Source: Flavobacterium sp. ASW18X
GTDB lineage: Bacteria; Bacteroidota; Bacteroidia; Flavobacteriales; Flavobacteriaceae
Direction of reading: 5' to 3'
DNA: 64,000 bases
NCBI RefSeq assembly: GCF_005144745.1
Contig: NZ_SWKK01000018.1
Span: 36,737 to 100,736 of the forward strand
Shown: one piece after another, positions 17,791 through 26,276 of the stretch
Numbering within the stretch: position 1 is the first letter of the stretch
Layout of the letters: every line of letters starts with the position of its first letter
Position numbers and translations under genes: made by a program
The notes under the pieces: generated by a model
Told to the model about the DNA's origin: nothing
Database searches by the model: none
Seen by the model: only the letters and a program-made list of their open reading frames with translations

Positions 17791-18368
17791 GTACGTTCTA
17801 AATTGAGCCATTTAGGCACTGCTGGGGCAGTATAGTTTTCCATCTGTGTTAGCAAATCTTCAATAGATGCGCTCACCAAAACCATATCTCTATTGGCTTG
17901 TTTTAAAAATCCCTGAGCTACCATGCCATCTAGCAATTGTAAAAGAGCATCGTAATACCCGTTACTATTTAGAATGCCAATTGGTTTTGTATGCAAGCCA
18001 AGCTGACCCCAAGTCAGCATTTCAAACAGCTCCTCCAAAGTACCAAAACCTCCTGGTAGTGCTATTACACCATCACACAAATCATTCATCATCGTTTTGC
18101 GTTCGTGCATACTTGCCACCAAATGTAACGCAGATAAACCCGTGTGTGCAATCTCTTTTGTCTGTAAAAATTTTGGTAGCACCCCAATTACTTCTCCTTG
18201 GGCTTGCAAAGCTCCGTCCGCTACCGCTCCCATAAGACCTACTTTGGCCCCTCCGTAAATTAATTGAATTTGCTTGGTTGCTAAAGCGCCACCTAAAGCA
18301 TGCGCTTGCTCCAGATATAAGGCTGCTGCACCATTACTAGAGCCACAGAATACTGTAATTGCTTTCAA
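17787..18368 (-). CDS. LOG-family protein (TIGR00730; nucleotide 5'-monophosphate phosphoribohydrolase type)
   Basis: This 193-residue protein has VFCGSSNG at the start, IYGGAKVGLMGAVAD at about residue 38, and the catalytic LOG signature ALPGGFGTLEELFEMLTW at about residues 103-120. It contains the conserved ERK in HERKTMMND. LOG proteins release the free base from cytokinin-type nucleoside monophosphates or related nucleotides in the cytoplasm. The bacterial physiological substrate is uncertain. It lies 10 bases downstream of hemL and is probably co-transcribed. Confidence 0.9.
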   Translation of the reverse strand: MKAITVFCGSSNGAAALYLEQAHALGGALATKQIQLIYGGAKVGLMGAVADGALQAQGEVIGVLPKFLQTKEIAHTGLSALHLVASMHERKTMMNDLCDGVIALPGGFGTLEELFEMLTWGQLGLHTKPIGILNSNGYYDALLQLLDGMVAQGFLKQANRDMVLVSASIEDLLTQMENYTAPAVPKWLNLERT

Positions 18369-18378
18369 AATAGACTGT

Positions 18379-19659
18379 TTATAATTTACATTTTTCTACC
18401 GCCTCTATAGTTTTATCCAAATCTTGATAAGAAATAGCATCATTTAAAAAATAACTTTCAAATGCCGAAGGTGGCAAATAGACTCCTTGGTCTAACATGC
18501 CATGAAAATAGGCTTTAAAACGGTCGTTATTACCCAACGCGGAAGAAGCAAAATCCGTTACCGGTTGGTCGCAAAAATGAACCGAAATCATACTGCCAAA
18601 TCTATTTATTTGGTGAGTAATCCCCCGTTTTGTCATTACAGATTCAATTCCTTTATGCAGGTATTCCGTTTTATCTGCTAAGCTGGTAAACACCTCTGGT
18701 TTCTCATCTATCTCTGTAAGCATGGCCAAACCAGCACTCATAGCTAACGGGTTACCGCTTAACGTACCTGCTTGGTAAACAGGACCTTCTGGAGCCAAAT
18801 GAGCCATAATTTCTGCTCGTGCAGCAAAAGCACCTACGGGCAAGCCACCACCAATAACTTTACCGAACATAACAATATCTGCATCTATCCCCAAAGCTTC
18901 TTGGGCACCGCCAGCGGCCAACCTAAAACCAGTCATTACCTCATCAAACAGCAACAAAATTCCTTCTTGGGTACACAGTTCACGTAAACCGTGGATAAAA
19001 TCGTCCTTCGGTATTATACATCCCATATTACCAGCAACTGGCTCTAAAATTATAGCCGCAATTTCGCCTTTATTCGCTTCCACCAACTGTTTTACTCCTG
19101 CCAAATCGTTGTAATTGGCTAACAACGTATCTTTTGCGGTCCCTTGGGTAACCCCAGGGCTATTTGGACTTCCAAAAGTAACCGCACCACTACCTGCTTG
19201 TATTAAAAAAGAGTCCGAATGACCGTGGTAGCATCCTGCAAATTTTATGATTTTATCCCTACCAGTATATCCCCTAGCCAAGCGTACCGCACTCATACAT
19301 GCCTCTGTACCGGAATTCACAAAACGTATTTTATCTATATTGGGCACCATTTTTACGGCCAATTGTGCCAATTTGGTTTCTATCTCCGTAGGAATACCAA
19401 AAGAGGTTCCTTTCTTGGCTTTTTCTATAACCGCATTCAGCACAGGTTCATGCGCATGGCCAAACAATAACGGACCCCATGAGGCAATATAATCAACGTA
19501 CTGGTTGTCATCCTCGTCTGTTAAGTAAGCACCTTTGGCGTATTTAATAAAAATAGGTTCACCGCCCACTGCTTTAAAAGCTCTTACGGGCGAGTTTACA
19601 CCGCCTGGTATGTATTTTTTTGCTTCGGTAAATAATGCACTGCTTCTTTGGTAACGCAT
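18379..19659 (-). CDS. hemL: Glutamate-1-semialdehyde 2,1-aminomutase
   Basis: This 426-residue enzyme is a full-length class III PLP aminotransferase-fold protein. It carries [13 protein letters not shown] at the start, [16 protein letters not shown] at about residue 115, [13 protein letters not shown] for the PLP Asp, and [15 protein letters not shown] with the Schiff-base Lys. It converts glutamate-1-semialdehyde to 5-aminolevulinate, the committed tetrapyrrole precursor in the C5 pathway. It sits between the glucosaminidase gene (17 bases upstream) and the LOG gene. Confidence 0.96.
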   Translation of the reverse strand: MRYQRSSALFTEAKKYIPGGVNSPVRAFKAVGGEPIFIKYAKGAYLTDEDDNQYVDYIASWGPLLFGHAHEPVLNAVIEKAKKGTSFGIPTEIETKLAQLAVKMVPNIDKIRFVNSGTEACMSAVRLARGYTGRDKIIKFAGCYHGHSDSFLIQAGSGAVTFGSPNSPGVTQGTAKDTLLANYNDLAGVKQLVEANKGEIAAIILEPVAGNMGCIIPKDDFIHGLRELCTQEGILLLFDEVMTGFRLAAGGAQEALGIDADIVMFGKVIGGGLPVGAFAARAEIMAHLAPEGPVYQAGTLSGNPLAMSAGLAMLTEIDEKPEVFTSLADKTEYLHKGIESVMTKRGITHQINRFGSMISVHFCDQPVTDFASSALGNNDRFKAYFHGMLDQGVYLPPSAFESYFLNDAISYQDLDKTIEAVEKCKL

Positions 19660-19676
19660 GTAATTCTGTTTTGCTA

Positions 19677-20540
19677 TTAATTGGCTCGCGCCTTTCTAAT
19701 ATTTAATACTTGCCCAATAGACAAGGTTGTATCTTTTAAATTATTCAATCGCATTAACTCTTCTACACTTATAGCATAAGTTCTAGACAATGCGTATAGG
19801 GTATCTCCTTTAGCCACTATATGGGTAAAAACATCGTATTTTTTAGGTTTTCTAACCGTTTCTAATCCGTTTTTTACTACCTCTCTATCGTACTGATGTA
19901 AGTTGTATTTGTCTATGAGGTAGATTAATTTATTTGGGTATTTTGGATCCGTAGCATAACCCGCTTTTTTAAGTCCATAAGCCCATTTTTTGTAATCGTC
20001 CTTAGCATAATTAAAAAGAAAACGATAGCGAGAACGGGATGCAAGAAAAATACTATGGTCCCTAAAACTAAACATAGGGTGATTGTATTTTCTAAAACAC
20101 TCCCCTTTGGCATCATCATCATGAAAATCAAACTCGCCTTGCCACCCCGTATGGCATTTGATACCAAAGTGATTGTTTGTTTTTAGCGTTAATTCCCCTT
20201 TACCAGACCCACTTTCTAAAATACCTTGAGCCAAGGTAATACTTGCCGGTATGCCAAAAGCACGCATTTCGTACTGAGCCATTTCATGAAACTCCGCTAT
20301 GTACTCAGTTGTATTCGCTACAGGAAATTTCTTGAAATACCCGGGGTCTTCTGGTAATGGGTATAATTCTGACTTATTGAACTTAGTACCCTCTAAACCA
20401 TCATTAGGCTTGTATACCCCATTCTTAGTTGTTGCAGTTGGAGCGCTATTTCTCTTGCTAGAAGTTGTTCTTTTTTTCTTAGCACCACAGCCGGCCAAAA
20501 GCAACGCCACCGTAATTAAGGCCATCAATTTTCTTATCAT
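19677..20540 (-). CDS. Glucosaminidase-LysM lipoprotein (peptidoglycan hydrolase)
   Basis: This 287-residue protein has a lipobox LLAGC with Cys18. It then has a Lys/Thr/Ser-rich linker, a GH73-like glucosaminidase domain (about residues 75-215, with [20 protein letters not shown] containing the likely catalytic Glu, and NNHFGIKCH), and one C-terminal LysM ([20 protein letters not shown]). It would cleave cell-wall glycan from the outer membrane or periplasmic face. Its start overlaps the preceding gene's stop by four bases (ATGA), so it is translationally coupled to the ACC deaminase-like gene. Confidence 0.9.
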   Translation of the reverse strand: MIRKLMALITVALLLAGCGAKKKRTTSSKRNSAPTATTKNGVYKPNDGLEGTKFNKSELYPLPEDPGYFKKFPVANTTEYIAEFHEMAQYEMRAFGIPASITLAQGILESGSGKGELTLKTNNHFGIKCHTGWQGEFDFHDDDAKGECFRKYNHPMFSFRDHSIFLASRSRYRFLFNYAKDDYKKWAYGLKKAGYATDPKYPNKLIYLIDKYNLHQYDREVVKNGLETVRKPKKYDVFTHIVAKGDTLYALSRTYAISVEELMRLNNLKDTTLSIGQVLNIRKARAN

Positions 20541-21442
20541 AAATCCAAAACCGGTAATTTTCTCCGTATTAATTGTTGGTTCATTCCTCTTATTCCTTGT
20601 AAGCCACCCGTATGGATGGCTAAAATTTTAGTGCCTCTAGTAAAATTGCCTTGAATTATACCTTTCCATATTCCAAATAGCATCTTGCCGGTGTAAATTG
20701 GGTCTAAAGGAATGCCCGTGTCTCGTTTAAATTCATTAATGAACCGCACCAAGCTTTCCGTCACTTTAGCATAACCTCCAAAATGATAATCGGTTACCAA
20801 TTGCCACTGATCATTAATTGCAAATTTATCAATTTCAGCCTTCAGAAAATCACCCTTTAGCGCCGGATATGCCAAAACCTTTTGATTTTTAGTTGAACTA
20901 TTGATAAGACCTGCAACCGTACCACCTGTTCCAACAGCGCATGTAATAATATCAAACTGCTTATCTTCTTCTGTTAAAATTTCTTCGCAACCCTGTACAG
21001 CTAACATATTAGTGCCGCCTTCTGGAATAAGGTAAAAATCACCAAATTCATTTTTTAGTTTCAATATGTAGTCGGCTTCCGTTTTAAGACGATAGGCTTC
21101 TCGGGTTACAAATAAAAATTGCATCCCATAAGAAGCGGCTTGCACCAAAGTAGAGTTCGATTTCCATTTTTCCTTCAACTCCTCTCCCCTAATAACCCCA
21201 ATAGCTTTTAACCCTGCCTCTTTTGCCGCACAAGCAGTAGCCACAATATGGTTACTGTAGGCACCACCAAAAGTAAGTACGGTTTTTTGTTTTTGAGCTA
21301 GAGCAGCTTTGATGTTGTATTTGAGTTTTCTATACTTATTACCACTTACAACAGGGTGTAGCACGTCTTCTCTTTTTATCCAAAGATTAATTTGATGTTT
21401 TTCTAAAAGCGGATGTTGTATTTGCTGGTTATAAGAAGACAA
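20537..21442 (-). CDS. 1-aminocyclopropane-1-carboxylate deaminase / D-cysteine desulfhydrase family
   Basis: This 301-residue fold-type II PLP enzyme has the PLP Lys in SGNKYRKLKYN (about residue 36), then LTFGGAYSNHIVATA at about residue 60, and a glycine-rich phosphate-binding GTGGTVAGL at about residue 172. It is shorter than the usual ACC deaminase. Homologues in Bacteroidota are generally annotated as deaminase/desulfhydrase with uncertain substrate; D-cysteine or other D-amino acids are plausible. It is coupled to the downstream glucosaminidase gene and lies 2 bases from the upstream membrane protein gene. Confidence 0.85.
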   Translation of the reverse strand: MSSYNQQIQHPLLEKHQINLWIKREDVLHPVVSGNKYRKLKYNIKAALAQKQKTVLTFGGAYSNHIVATACAAKEAGLKAIGVIRGEELKEKWKSNSTLVQAASYGMQFLFVTREAYRLKTEADYILKLKNEFGDFYLIPEGGTNMLAVQGCEEILTEEDKQFDIITCAVGTGGTVAGLINSSTKNQKVLAYPALKGDFLKAEIDKFAINDQWQLVTDYHFGGYAKVTESLVRFINEFKRDTGIPLDPIYTGKMLFGIWKGIIQGNFTRGTKILAIHTGGLQGIRGMNQQLIRRKLPVLDL

Positions 21443-21444
21443 GT

Positions 21445-21777
21445 TTATGGCCGAAAAAGAAAATTGATAAAACTATACGGTTTTCGTCTTGCAAGATACC
21501 CTAAATCGTTCTCTTTTGCATAAGCTTCGCGTTCAAAACTAATATTTTGATAGGCACGGTAACTATCTAAATACAAAACCGTTCTTAACAGCCATTCAAT
21601 GATATACCAGAGGTAAAAGAAGAAAACTAAAAGTTCTTTTTGTTGGCGTAAATGAATCCGTTCATGATTAATTAAAATAGTATCTTCTTTATAACTATGC
21701 TCCTTAACAATAATAAAAGGCCAAAGTGTTAAACCCACATAGTTCTTCCTAAAAAAGTGTCGAAATACCAATATCAT
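21445..21777 (-). CDS. Small membrane protein with HExxH-like motif
   Basis: Starting at ATG 21777 (MILVFRHFFRKNYVGLTLWP) the protein has 110 residues. The longer frame to 21852 adds a non-conserved basic stretch. It contains INHERIHLRQQ, an HExxH zinc-protease-type motif at about residues 40-45, directly followed by a hydrophobic helix (LVFFFYLWYIIEWLL) and SFEREAYA, which could supply a third ligand Glu. This layout resembles a minimal M56/BlaR1-type protease core. No family function is established as far as I know. It is first in an apparent run with the ACC deaminase-like and glucosaminidase genes. Confidence 0.7.
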   Translation of the reverse strand: MILVFRHFFRKNYVGLTLWPFIIVKEHSYKEDTILINHERIHLRQQKELLVFFFYLWYIIEWLLRTVLYLDSYRAYQNISFEREAYAKENDLGYLARRKPYSFINFLFRP

Positions 21778-21946
21778 TCCAGCTTCTTTGCGCAACTTAT
21801 TATTTAGCTTGTGATGCAAACAAATATAGTTTTTCTTAAAAAAGATGCCCATTTGTCCCGATAAACCGTCGCTGTTTTAGATTAAATAAGCAGAAAGGCG
21901 TTAAAACCCTTTAAAATTGAATTAATAGCCGTTAATTTTGATGTAA

Positions 21947-22120
<174 letters not shown>

Positions 22121-22198
22121 CACCACTTTTTTCGGCATAATAATTGATACTATGTAAGGTGTTAGCGAGCTCATTTTTAACGTGATAAAAAAATTGAT

Positions 22199-22777
22199 AT
22201 GAAAAAGTTTAAGTGGATAGTATTACCCCTCCTTACGGTAATTTTCTTAAGTTCTTGTGCCACCGTAAACGTAATTACGGATTATGATAGGCAGGCGGAC
22301 TTTAAGGAATACAAAAGCTATGCTTTTTATAAAACAGGAATAGATAAGGCTCAAATTTCTGATTTGGACAAAAAACGAATTTTAAAAGCCATTGAAACGG
22401 AAATGGCAAATAGAGGTTTTGTAAAATCTCAAGACCCAGATATTTTGGTAAGTATTTTTACCAAAGAAAGAGAACGTGTAGATGTCTACAACAACGTTGG
22501 CTGGGGCTGGGGTGGCTTTTACAATCCTTGGGCCTGGGGTCCCGGTTGGGGTTGGGGCTGGGGCGGCGGATTTGGCCCTAATGTTAGCGCACGCACAGAA
22601 GGCTCTTTATATATAGACCTTATAGATGCCAAGGATAAAGAATTGATTTGGCAAGGACGTGGCGTTGGCACATTGAATAACACCAAAGATATAGCCAAAA
22701 AAGAAGAACGAATTCGTGAGTTTGTTGCGCAAATTTTAAAGGAATATCCACCTATGCAGATAGTAGCAGCTAAGTAA
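22199..22777 (+). CDS. DUF4136 lipoprotein
   Basis: This 192-residue lipoprotein has lipobox FLSSC (Cys20). DUF4136 follows: VITDYDRQADFKEYKSYAF near residue 26, a Trp/Gly-rich loop around residues 95-120 (GWGWGGGFGP), and EGSLYIDLIDAKDKELIWQG. Family members are envelope lipoproteins of unknown role. The gene has a terminator-like hairpin downstream. Confidence 0.88.
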   Translation: MKKFKWIVLPLLTVIFLSSCATVNVITDYDRQADFKEYKSYAFYKTGIDKAQISDLDKKRILKAIETEMANRGFVKSQDPDILVSIFTKERERVDVYNNVGWGWGGFYNPWAWGPGWGWGWGGGFGPNVSARTEGSLYIDLIDAKDKELIWQGRGVGTLNNTKDIAKKEERIREFVAQILKEYPPMQIVAAK

Positions 22778-22796
22778 TAGGCTAAAAAATAGTTAG

Positions 22797-22855
22797 GCGA
22801 AGCAACTACCGCGAGTTTGAGTGTTCATTGGAGTGGTTTTAGGTAGGTGCTTCGC
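22797..22855 (+). terminator. Long-loop hairpin terminator
   Basis: GCGAAGCAACTACC pairs with GGTAGGTGCTTCGC with a single A-G mismatch, around an unusually long 31-nt loop, and a T-run follows. The loop may fold further. Confidence 0.7.
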
Positions 22856-22916
22856 TTTTTTATTGCCAGTAACTTAAGTTTTAATACATTTATACTTAAC
22901 AGTTAAAATATTAAGT

Positions 22917-23144
22917 ATGCTTTCTACGAACTTTTTAGGAATGATAGGTCCATGGCAAATTATTTTAATACTAATTTGCCTATTAGGTATTATTCCGACT
23001 TTGATTGCTTTAATTGACATTTTAAGAAATAAGTTTGAAGGAAACAACAAGTTAATTTGGACACTTGTTGTTCTATTTTTTAACCTATTGGGAGCTGTGC
23101 TCTATTTTACAATTGGAAAAAAACAAAAAATCAAACTTCAATAG
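22917..23144 (+). CDS. PLDc_N-domain small membrane protein
   Basis: This 75-residue protein has two hydrophobic helices (about residues 10-33 and 46-66). The sequence LIALIDILRNKFEGNNKLIWTL and NLLGAVLYFTIGKKQ match the phospholipase D N-terminal transmembrane domain, here free-standing as is common in Bacteroidota. The isolated domain is thought to be a membrane module; no enzyme follows. It converges on the Lrp gene. Confidence 0.85.
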   Translation: MLSTNFLGMIGPWQIILILICLLGIIPTLIALIDILRNKFEGNNKLIWTLVVLFFNLLGAVLYFTIGKKQKIKLQ

Positions 23145-23171
23145 TTTTATTTATTTAGCGTAGCTATTTGG

Positions 23172-23633
23172 TCAAAGCAGCGGAAACCGATAATCCTGCT
23201 TCGCTTCTTTAAGTCCGAAGGCACTTTTTACAGCACCTATATTGGGCAAAGTAGCCACACGTTGCTTTGCAAAAGTGTAGTAGGCATCCAAATCTTTTAC
23301 CATCACTTTTAGTAAAAAATCGAACTCCCCTCCTACCACAAAACACTCTACCACCTCTGGAAAATCTTGTATACGAGCAATAAACTGGTCCATAAACTCT
23401 GCTTTTTGCACCTCTAAAGACACAAAACTGAATACGGTGATACTTTCCGCTATTTTATCTTTATCCAAAATAGCCGCATACCTTTTAATAAAACCTTCCT
23501 TCTCCAGTCGCCTAATACGGTCATAAACAGGAGTTTTTGTAAGTCCTAATTGCTCCGCAATGGTCTTGGCCACCATCTTACCATCTTGTTCTAAAAGTTT
23601 CAATATCTGTTTATCTATAGCATCTAATTGCAT
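23172..23633 (-). CDS. Lrp/AsnC-family transcriptional regulator
   Basis: This 153-residue protein starts at ATG 23633 (MQLDAIDKQILKLLEQDG). A TTG-initiated form six residues longer is less likely. The N-terminal HTH (TIAEQLGLTKTPVYDRIRRLE) and the C-terminal RAM ligand domain (CFVVGGEFDFLLKVMVKD) are complete. It is divergent from the phenylalanine hydroxylase gene across a 166-base intergenic region. Lrp-type control of hydroxylase genes is typical, so it probably senses an aromatic amino acid; that is inference. Confidence 0.92.
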   Translation of the reverse strand: MQLDAIDKQILKLLEQDGKMVAKTIAEQLGLTKTPVYDRIRRLEKEGFIKRYAAILDKDKIAESITVFSFVSLEVQKAEFMDQFIARIQDFPEVVECFVVGGEFDFLLKVMVKDLDAYYTFAKQRVATLPNIGAVKSAFGLKEAKQDYRFPLL

Positions 23634-23799
23634 ACATTCCTTTTTTATCAAACAAAATGGTTAAGATTTAATTCTTTTTCCTTCAAATTTAAACATTAAA
23701 AGGAATTATTTCTGTTTATAATTCTTATAACACTTTTTAAAGCTACTTTATTTTAATTTTAAAGGAACTGTAATTGACTAAAACAACAAACTGAAACTC

Positions 23800-25566
23800 A
23801 TGAAAGAACAGCTGTACGAAAGCAATCTTGTTCTGGATAAATTACCAGAACATTTAAGACAATACATAAAACCGCAGAATTACGAGGAATATACTCCCGT
23901 AGACCAAGCCGTGTGGCGCTATGTGATGCGTAAAAATGTGGACTACCTAAGTAAAGTGGCACACAAATCTTACGTAGATGGCCTGCAAAAAACAGGCATT
24001 TCCATAGATGCCATTCCCAATATGTATGGGATGAATAGGATTTTAAAGGAAATTGGTTGGGCGGCAGTAGCAGTAGACGGGTTTATACCGCCTTCTGCAT
24101 TTATGGAGTTTCAAGCATATAACGTATTGGTGATTGCTTCGGACATTAGACAATTGGAAAACATAGAATACACGCCGGCTCCAGATATAATTCACGAAGG
24201 TGCCGGCCATGCTCCAATTATTGCCAATCCAGAATATTCAGAATATTTAAGGCGATTTGGAGAAATTGGTGCTAAAGCCATTTCTAGTGGAAAAGATTAC
24301 GAACTATATGATGCTGTACGACATTTATCCATCATAAAGGAAGCCGAAGGAACGCCACTAGAGGCTATTGAAAAGGCAGAAAAACGTATTGAAGCGTTAC
24401 AACAGAACATGGGGAAACCTAGTGAAATGGCCCTATTGCGGAACCTACACTGGTGGACCGTAGAATACGGGCTCATAGGTACTCTAGAAAACCCAAAGAT
24501 ATACGGTGCAGGTTTGCTCTCGTCTATTGGGGAAAGCGCGTGGTGCATGACGGATAAAGTTAAAAAACTCCCGTATACCTTAGATAGTGCCACGACCGAT
24601 TTTGATATTACCAAACCGCAACCACAGCTTTTTGTAACGCCAAACTTTGCTCATTTGAGTCAGGTTTTAGAAGATTTTGCCAATACTATGGCGCTGCGCA
24701 CGGGTGGTTTATCTGCTGTTCAAAAATTAATTGACTCCCAAGCCTTGGGCACACTGGAACTAAGTACGGGATTACAAGTGTCTGGTTATTTTGAACGTGT
24801 GTTAAGTTACGATGGCATGCCTATCTATTTTGCTACAAAAGGCGCCACAGCCTTGGCCTATCATGACAAAGAATTAGTAAATCATGGCACCACACAGCAT
24901 CCAGAAGGCTTTGGTTCTCCCGTTGGAAAGCTAAAAGGCATAAATCTAGCCATAGAAGATATGAGTCCACGAGATTTAAAAGCGTATAATATTTTTGAAG
25001 GCGAAAAAGTAGAACTGGAATTTGTTGGTGGGGTTACCATTTCTGGAGAAATTATAACAGGCACCCGTAATTTACAGGGTAAAATCAGCTTAATCACCTT
25101 CCAAAATTGTACGGTAACCTACCAAGACGAGGTGCTATTTAAACCCGATTGGGGTCTTTACCATATGGCTGTGGGTAGAAAAGTAAGTAGCGGTTATAAC
25201 GGACCGGCAGACTTAAAAAGCTTTAATTTGGTTTCTCATGCGTTGAGTGATACTACCGTAAAAAAGAACAGAGACGATAATAAATTAGCTCTTGAGGAAT
25301 TTTATCAGCGTGTGCGTGATTATAGAGAGGGTAAAAACACCATTATTTCTAGGAGCAAACTGTTTCAAGAATTTATAATCCGTTTTCCAAAAGACTGGCT
25401 GCTACCTGTAGAGTTATATGAGCTTGCAATAAAAGGAAACAGGACTGTATTAGCCACAGAAATAAAATCACATTTGGAACAACTAAAACTGGACCGCCCT
25501 AAAGTAGGCCACCTTATTGATGATGGTTTGGCTTTAGTAGACCAAGGCCTTAAAATTGATGCTTAA
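23800..25566 (+). CDS. phhA: Aromatic amino acid (phenylalanine 4-) hydroxylase, long form
   Basis: In this 588-residue protein the catalytic domain spans about the first 300 residues and contains the iron ligands in IHEGAGHAPII (His132 and His137), with further conserved NPEYSEYLRRFGEIG. It would use tetrahydropterin and oxygen to convert Phe to Tyr in the cytoplasm. Bacterial enzymes are usually near 270-300 residues. This one has an additional C-terminal region of about 280 residues with a beta-rich section (GEKVELEFVGGVTISGEI) and a helical end, a form seen in Flavobacteriia. No ACT-type regulatory domain is visible at the N-terminus. Confidence 0.9.
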   Translation: MKEQLYESNLVLDKLPEHLRQYIKPQNYEEYTPVDQAVWRYVMRKNVDYLSKVAHKSYVDGLQKTGISIDAIPNMYGMNRILKEIGWAAVAVDGFIPPSAFMEFQAYNVLVIASDIRQLENIEYTPAPDIIHEGAGHAPIIANPEYSEYLRRFGEIGAKAISSGKDYELYDAVRHLSIIKEAEGTPLEAIEKAEKRIEALQQNMGKPSEMALLRNLHWWTVEYGLIGTLENPKIYGAGLLSSIGESAWCMTDKVKKLPYTLDSATTDFDITKPQPQLFVTPNFAHLSQVLEDFANTMALRTGGLSAVQKLIDSQALGTLELSTGLQVSGYFERVLSYDGMPIYFATKGATALAYHDKELVNHGTTQHPEGFGSPVGKLKGINLAIEDMSPRDLKAYNIFEGEKVELEFVGGVTISGEIITGTRNLQGKISLITFQNCTVTYQDEVLFKPDWGLYHMAVGRKVSSGYNGPADLKSFNLVSHALSDTTVKKNRDDNKLALEEFYQRVRDYREGKNTIISRSKLFQEFIIRFPKDWLLPVELYELAIKGNRTVLATEIKSHLEQLKLDRPKVGHLIDDGLALVDQGLKIDA

Positions 25567-25652
25567 TTTTAATTAAAAGTAGATTATTAAAGTCTTTACG
25601 AATCCTTGAAGAATAAAAGGTGAGAAATCTCCTAGAGGTAATAAAATTTTGA

Positions 25653-26270
25653 CTAATCCTTCAACTGTTGTTCTAGGTCGCTAAGCTCTGCAACGGTTTG
25701 GTTTTGATAAACAAGCGTCCAACCCATAGAATTGGTTAGCACCAACAATTTAGACAATTCACTTACCAATCGGTTATTGGCATTGGTATATAAAGTAGAG
25801 GCTTCAACTTTTTTTAAAAGTGAAGCCTTTACGTTTTTCTTTATTTTGTTGTAATCGGCTGCTGCAAATGGATTTAAATAATCCTGAGTAACATCATAGT
25901 ACTCAAAGTCTGGATGTAGTTTTATTTCTGGCTCTGGTATATGGGTTATCTGCACCGTTTTAGCTTTCTCATCTACTGTAAATGAAACTTGTTTAAGGTC
26001 AAATACCACCTCTACATCAGCATTAACCACCACCAACGCTTTTTTTTCTGCGGTTACCAATGGTCCAAATAATTCCTTGCTATCCTTATAATTATGAACT
26101 TCCGCAAAATGACCTTCGGTTACTATCAACTTAGAAACCTGAGCAATTTGCTGCTCAATGAGCATGGAATTTTCCTTTAGAATGGAGCGCTCCTTTTGGG
26201 TATTCATATAACTGTTATAAATGAACACCACTGCCAAAGCTACTATGATTCCTGCAAGGACTTTTTTCAT
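25653..26270 (-). CDS. DUF4230 single-pass membrane protein
   Basis: This 205-residue protein has an N-terminal transmembrane helix (VLAGIIVALAVVFIY) followed by a DUF4230 domain with VSKLIVTEGHFAEV and a LVVVNADVEVVFDL strand. It lies 6 bases after alaS in the same orientation, so it is very likely co-transcribed, although the two have no evident functional link. The domain is probably periplasmic. Function is unknown. Confidence 0.85.
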   Translation of the reverse strand: MKKVLAGIIVALAVVFIYNSYMNTQKERSILKENSMLIEQQIAQVSKLIVTEGHFAEVHNYKDSKELFGPLVTAEKKALVVVNADVEVVFDLKQVSFTVDEKAKTVQITHIPEPEIKLHPDFEYYDVTQDYLNPFAAADYNKIKKNVKASLLKKVEASTLYTNANNRLVSELSKLLVLTNSMGWTLVYQNQTVAELSDLEQQLKD

Positions 26271-26276
26271 TGCTGT

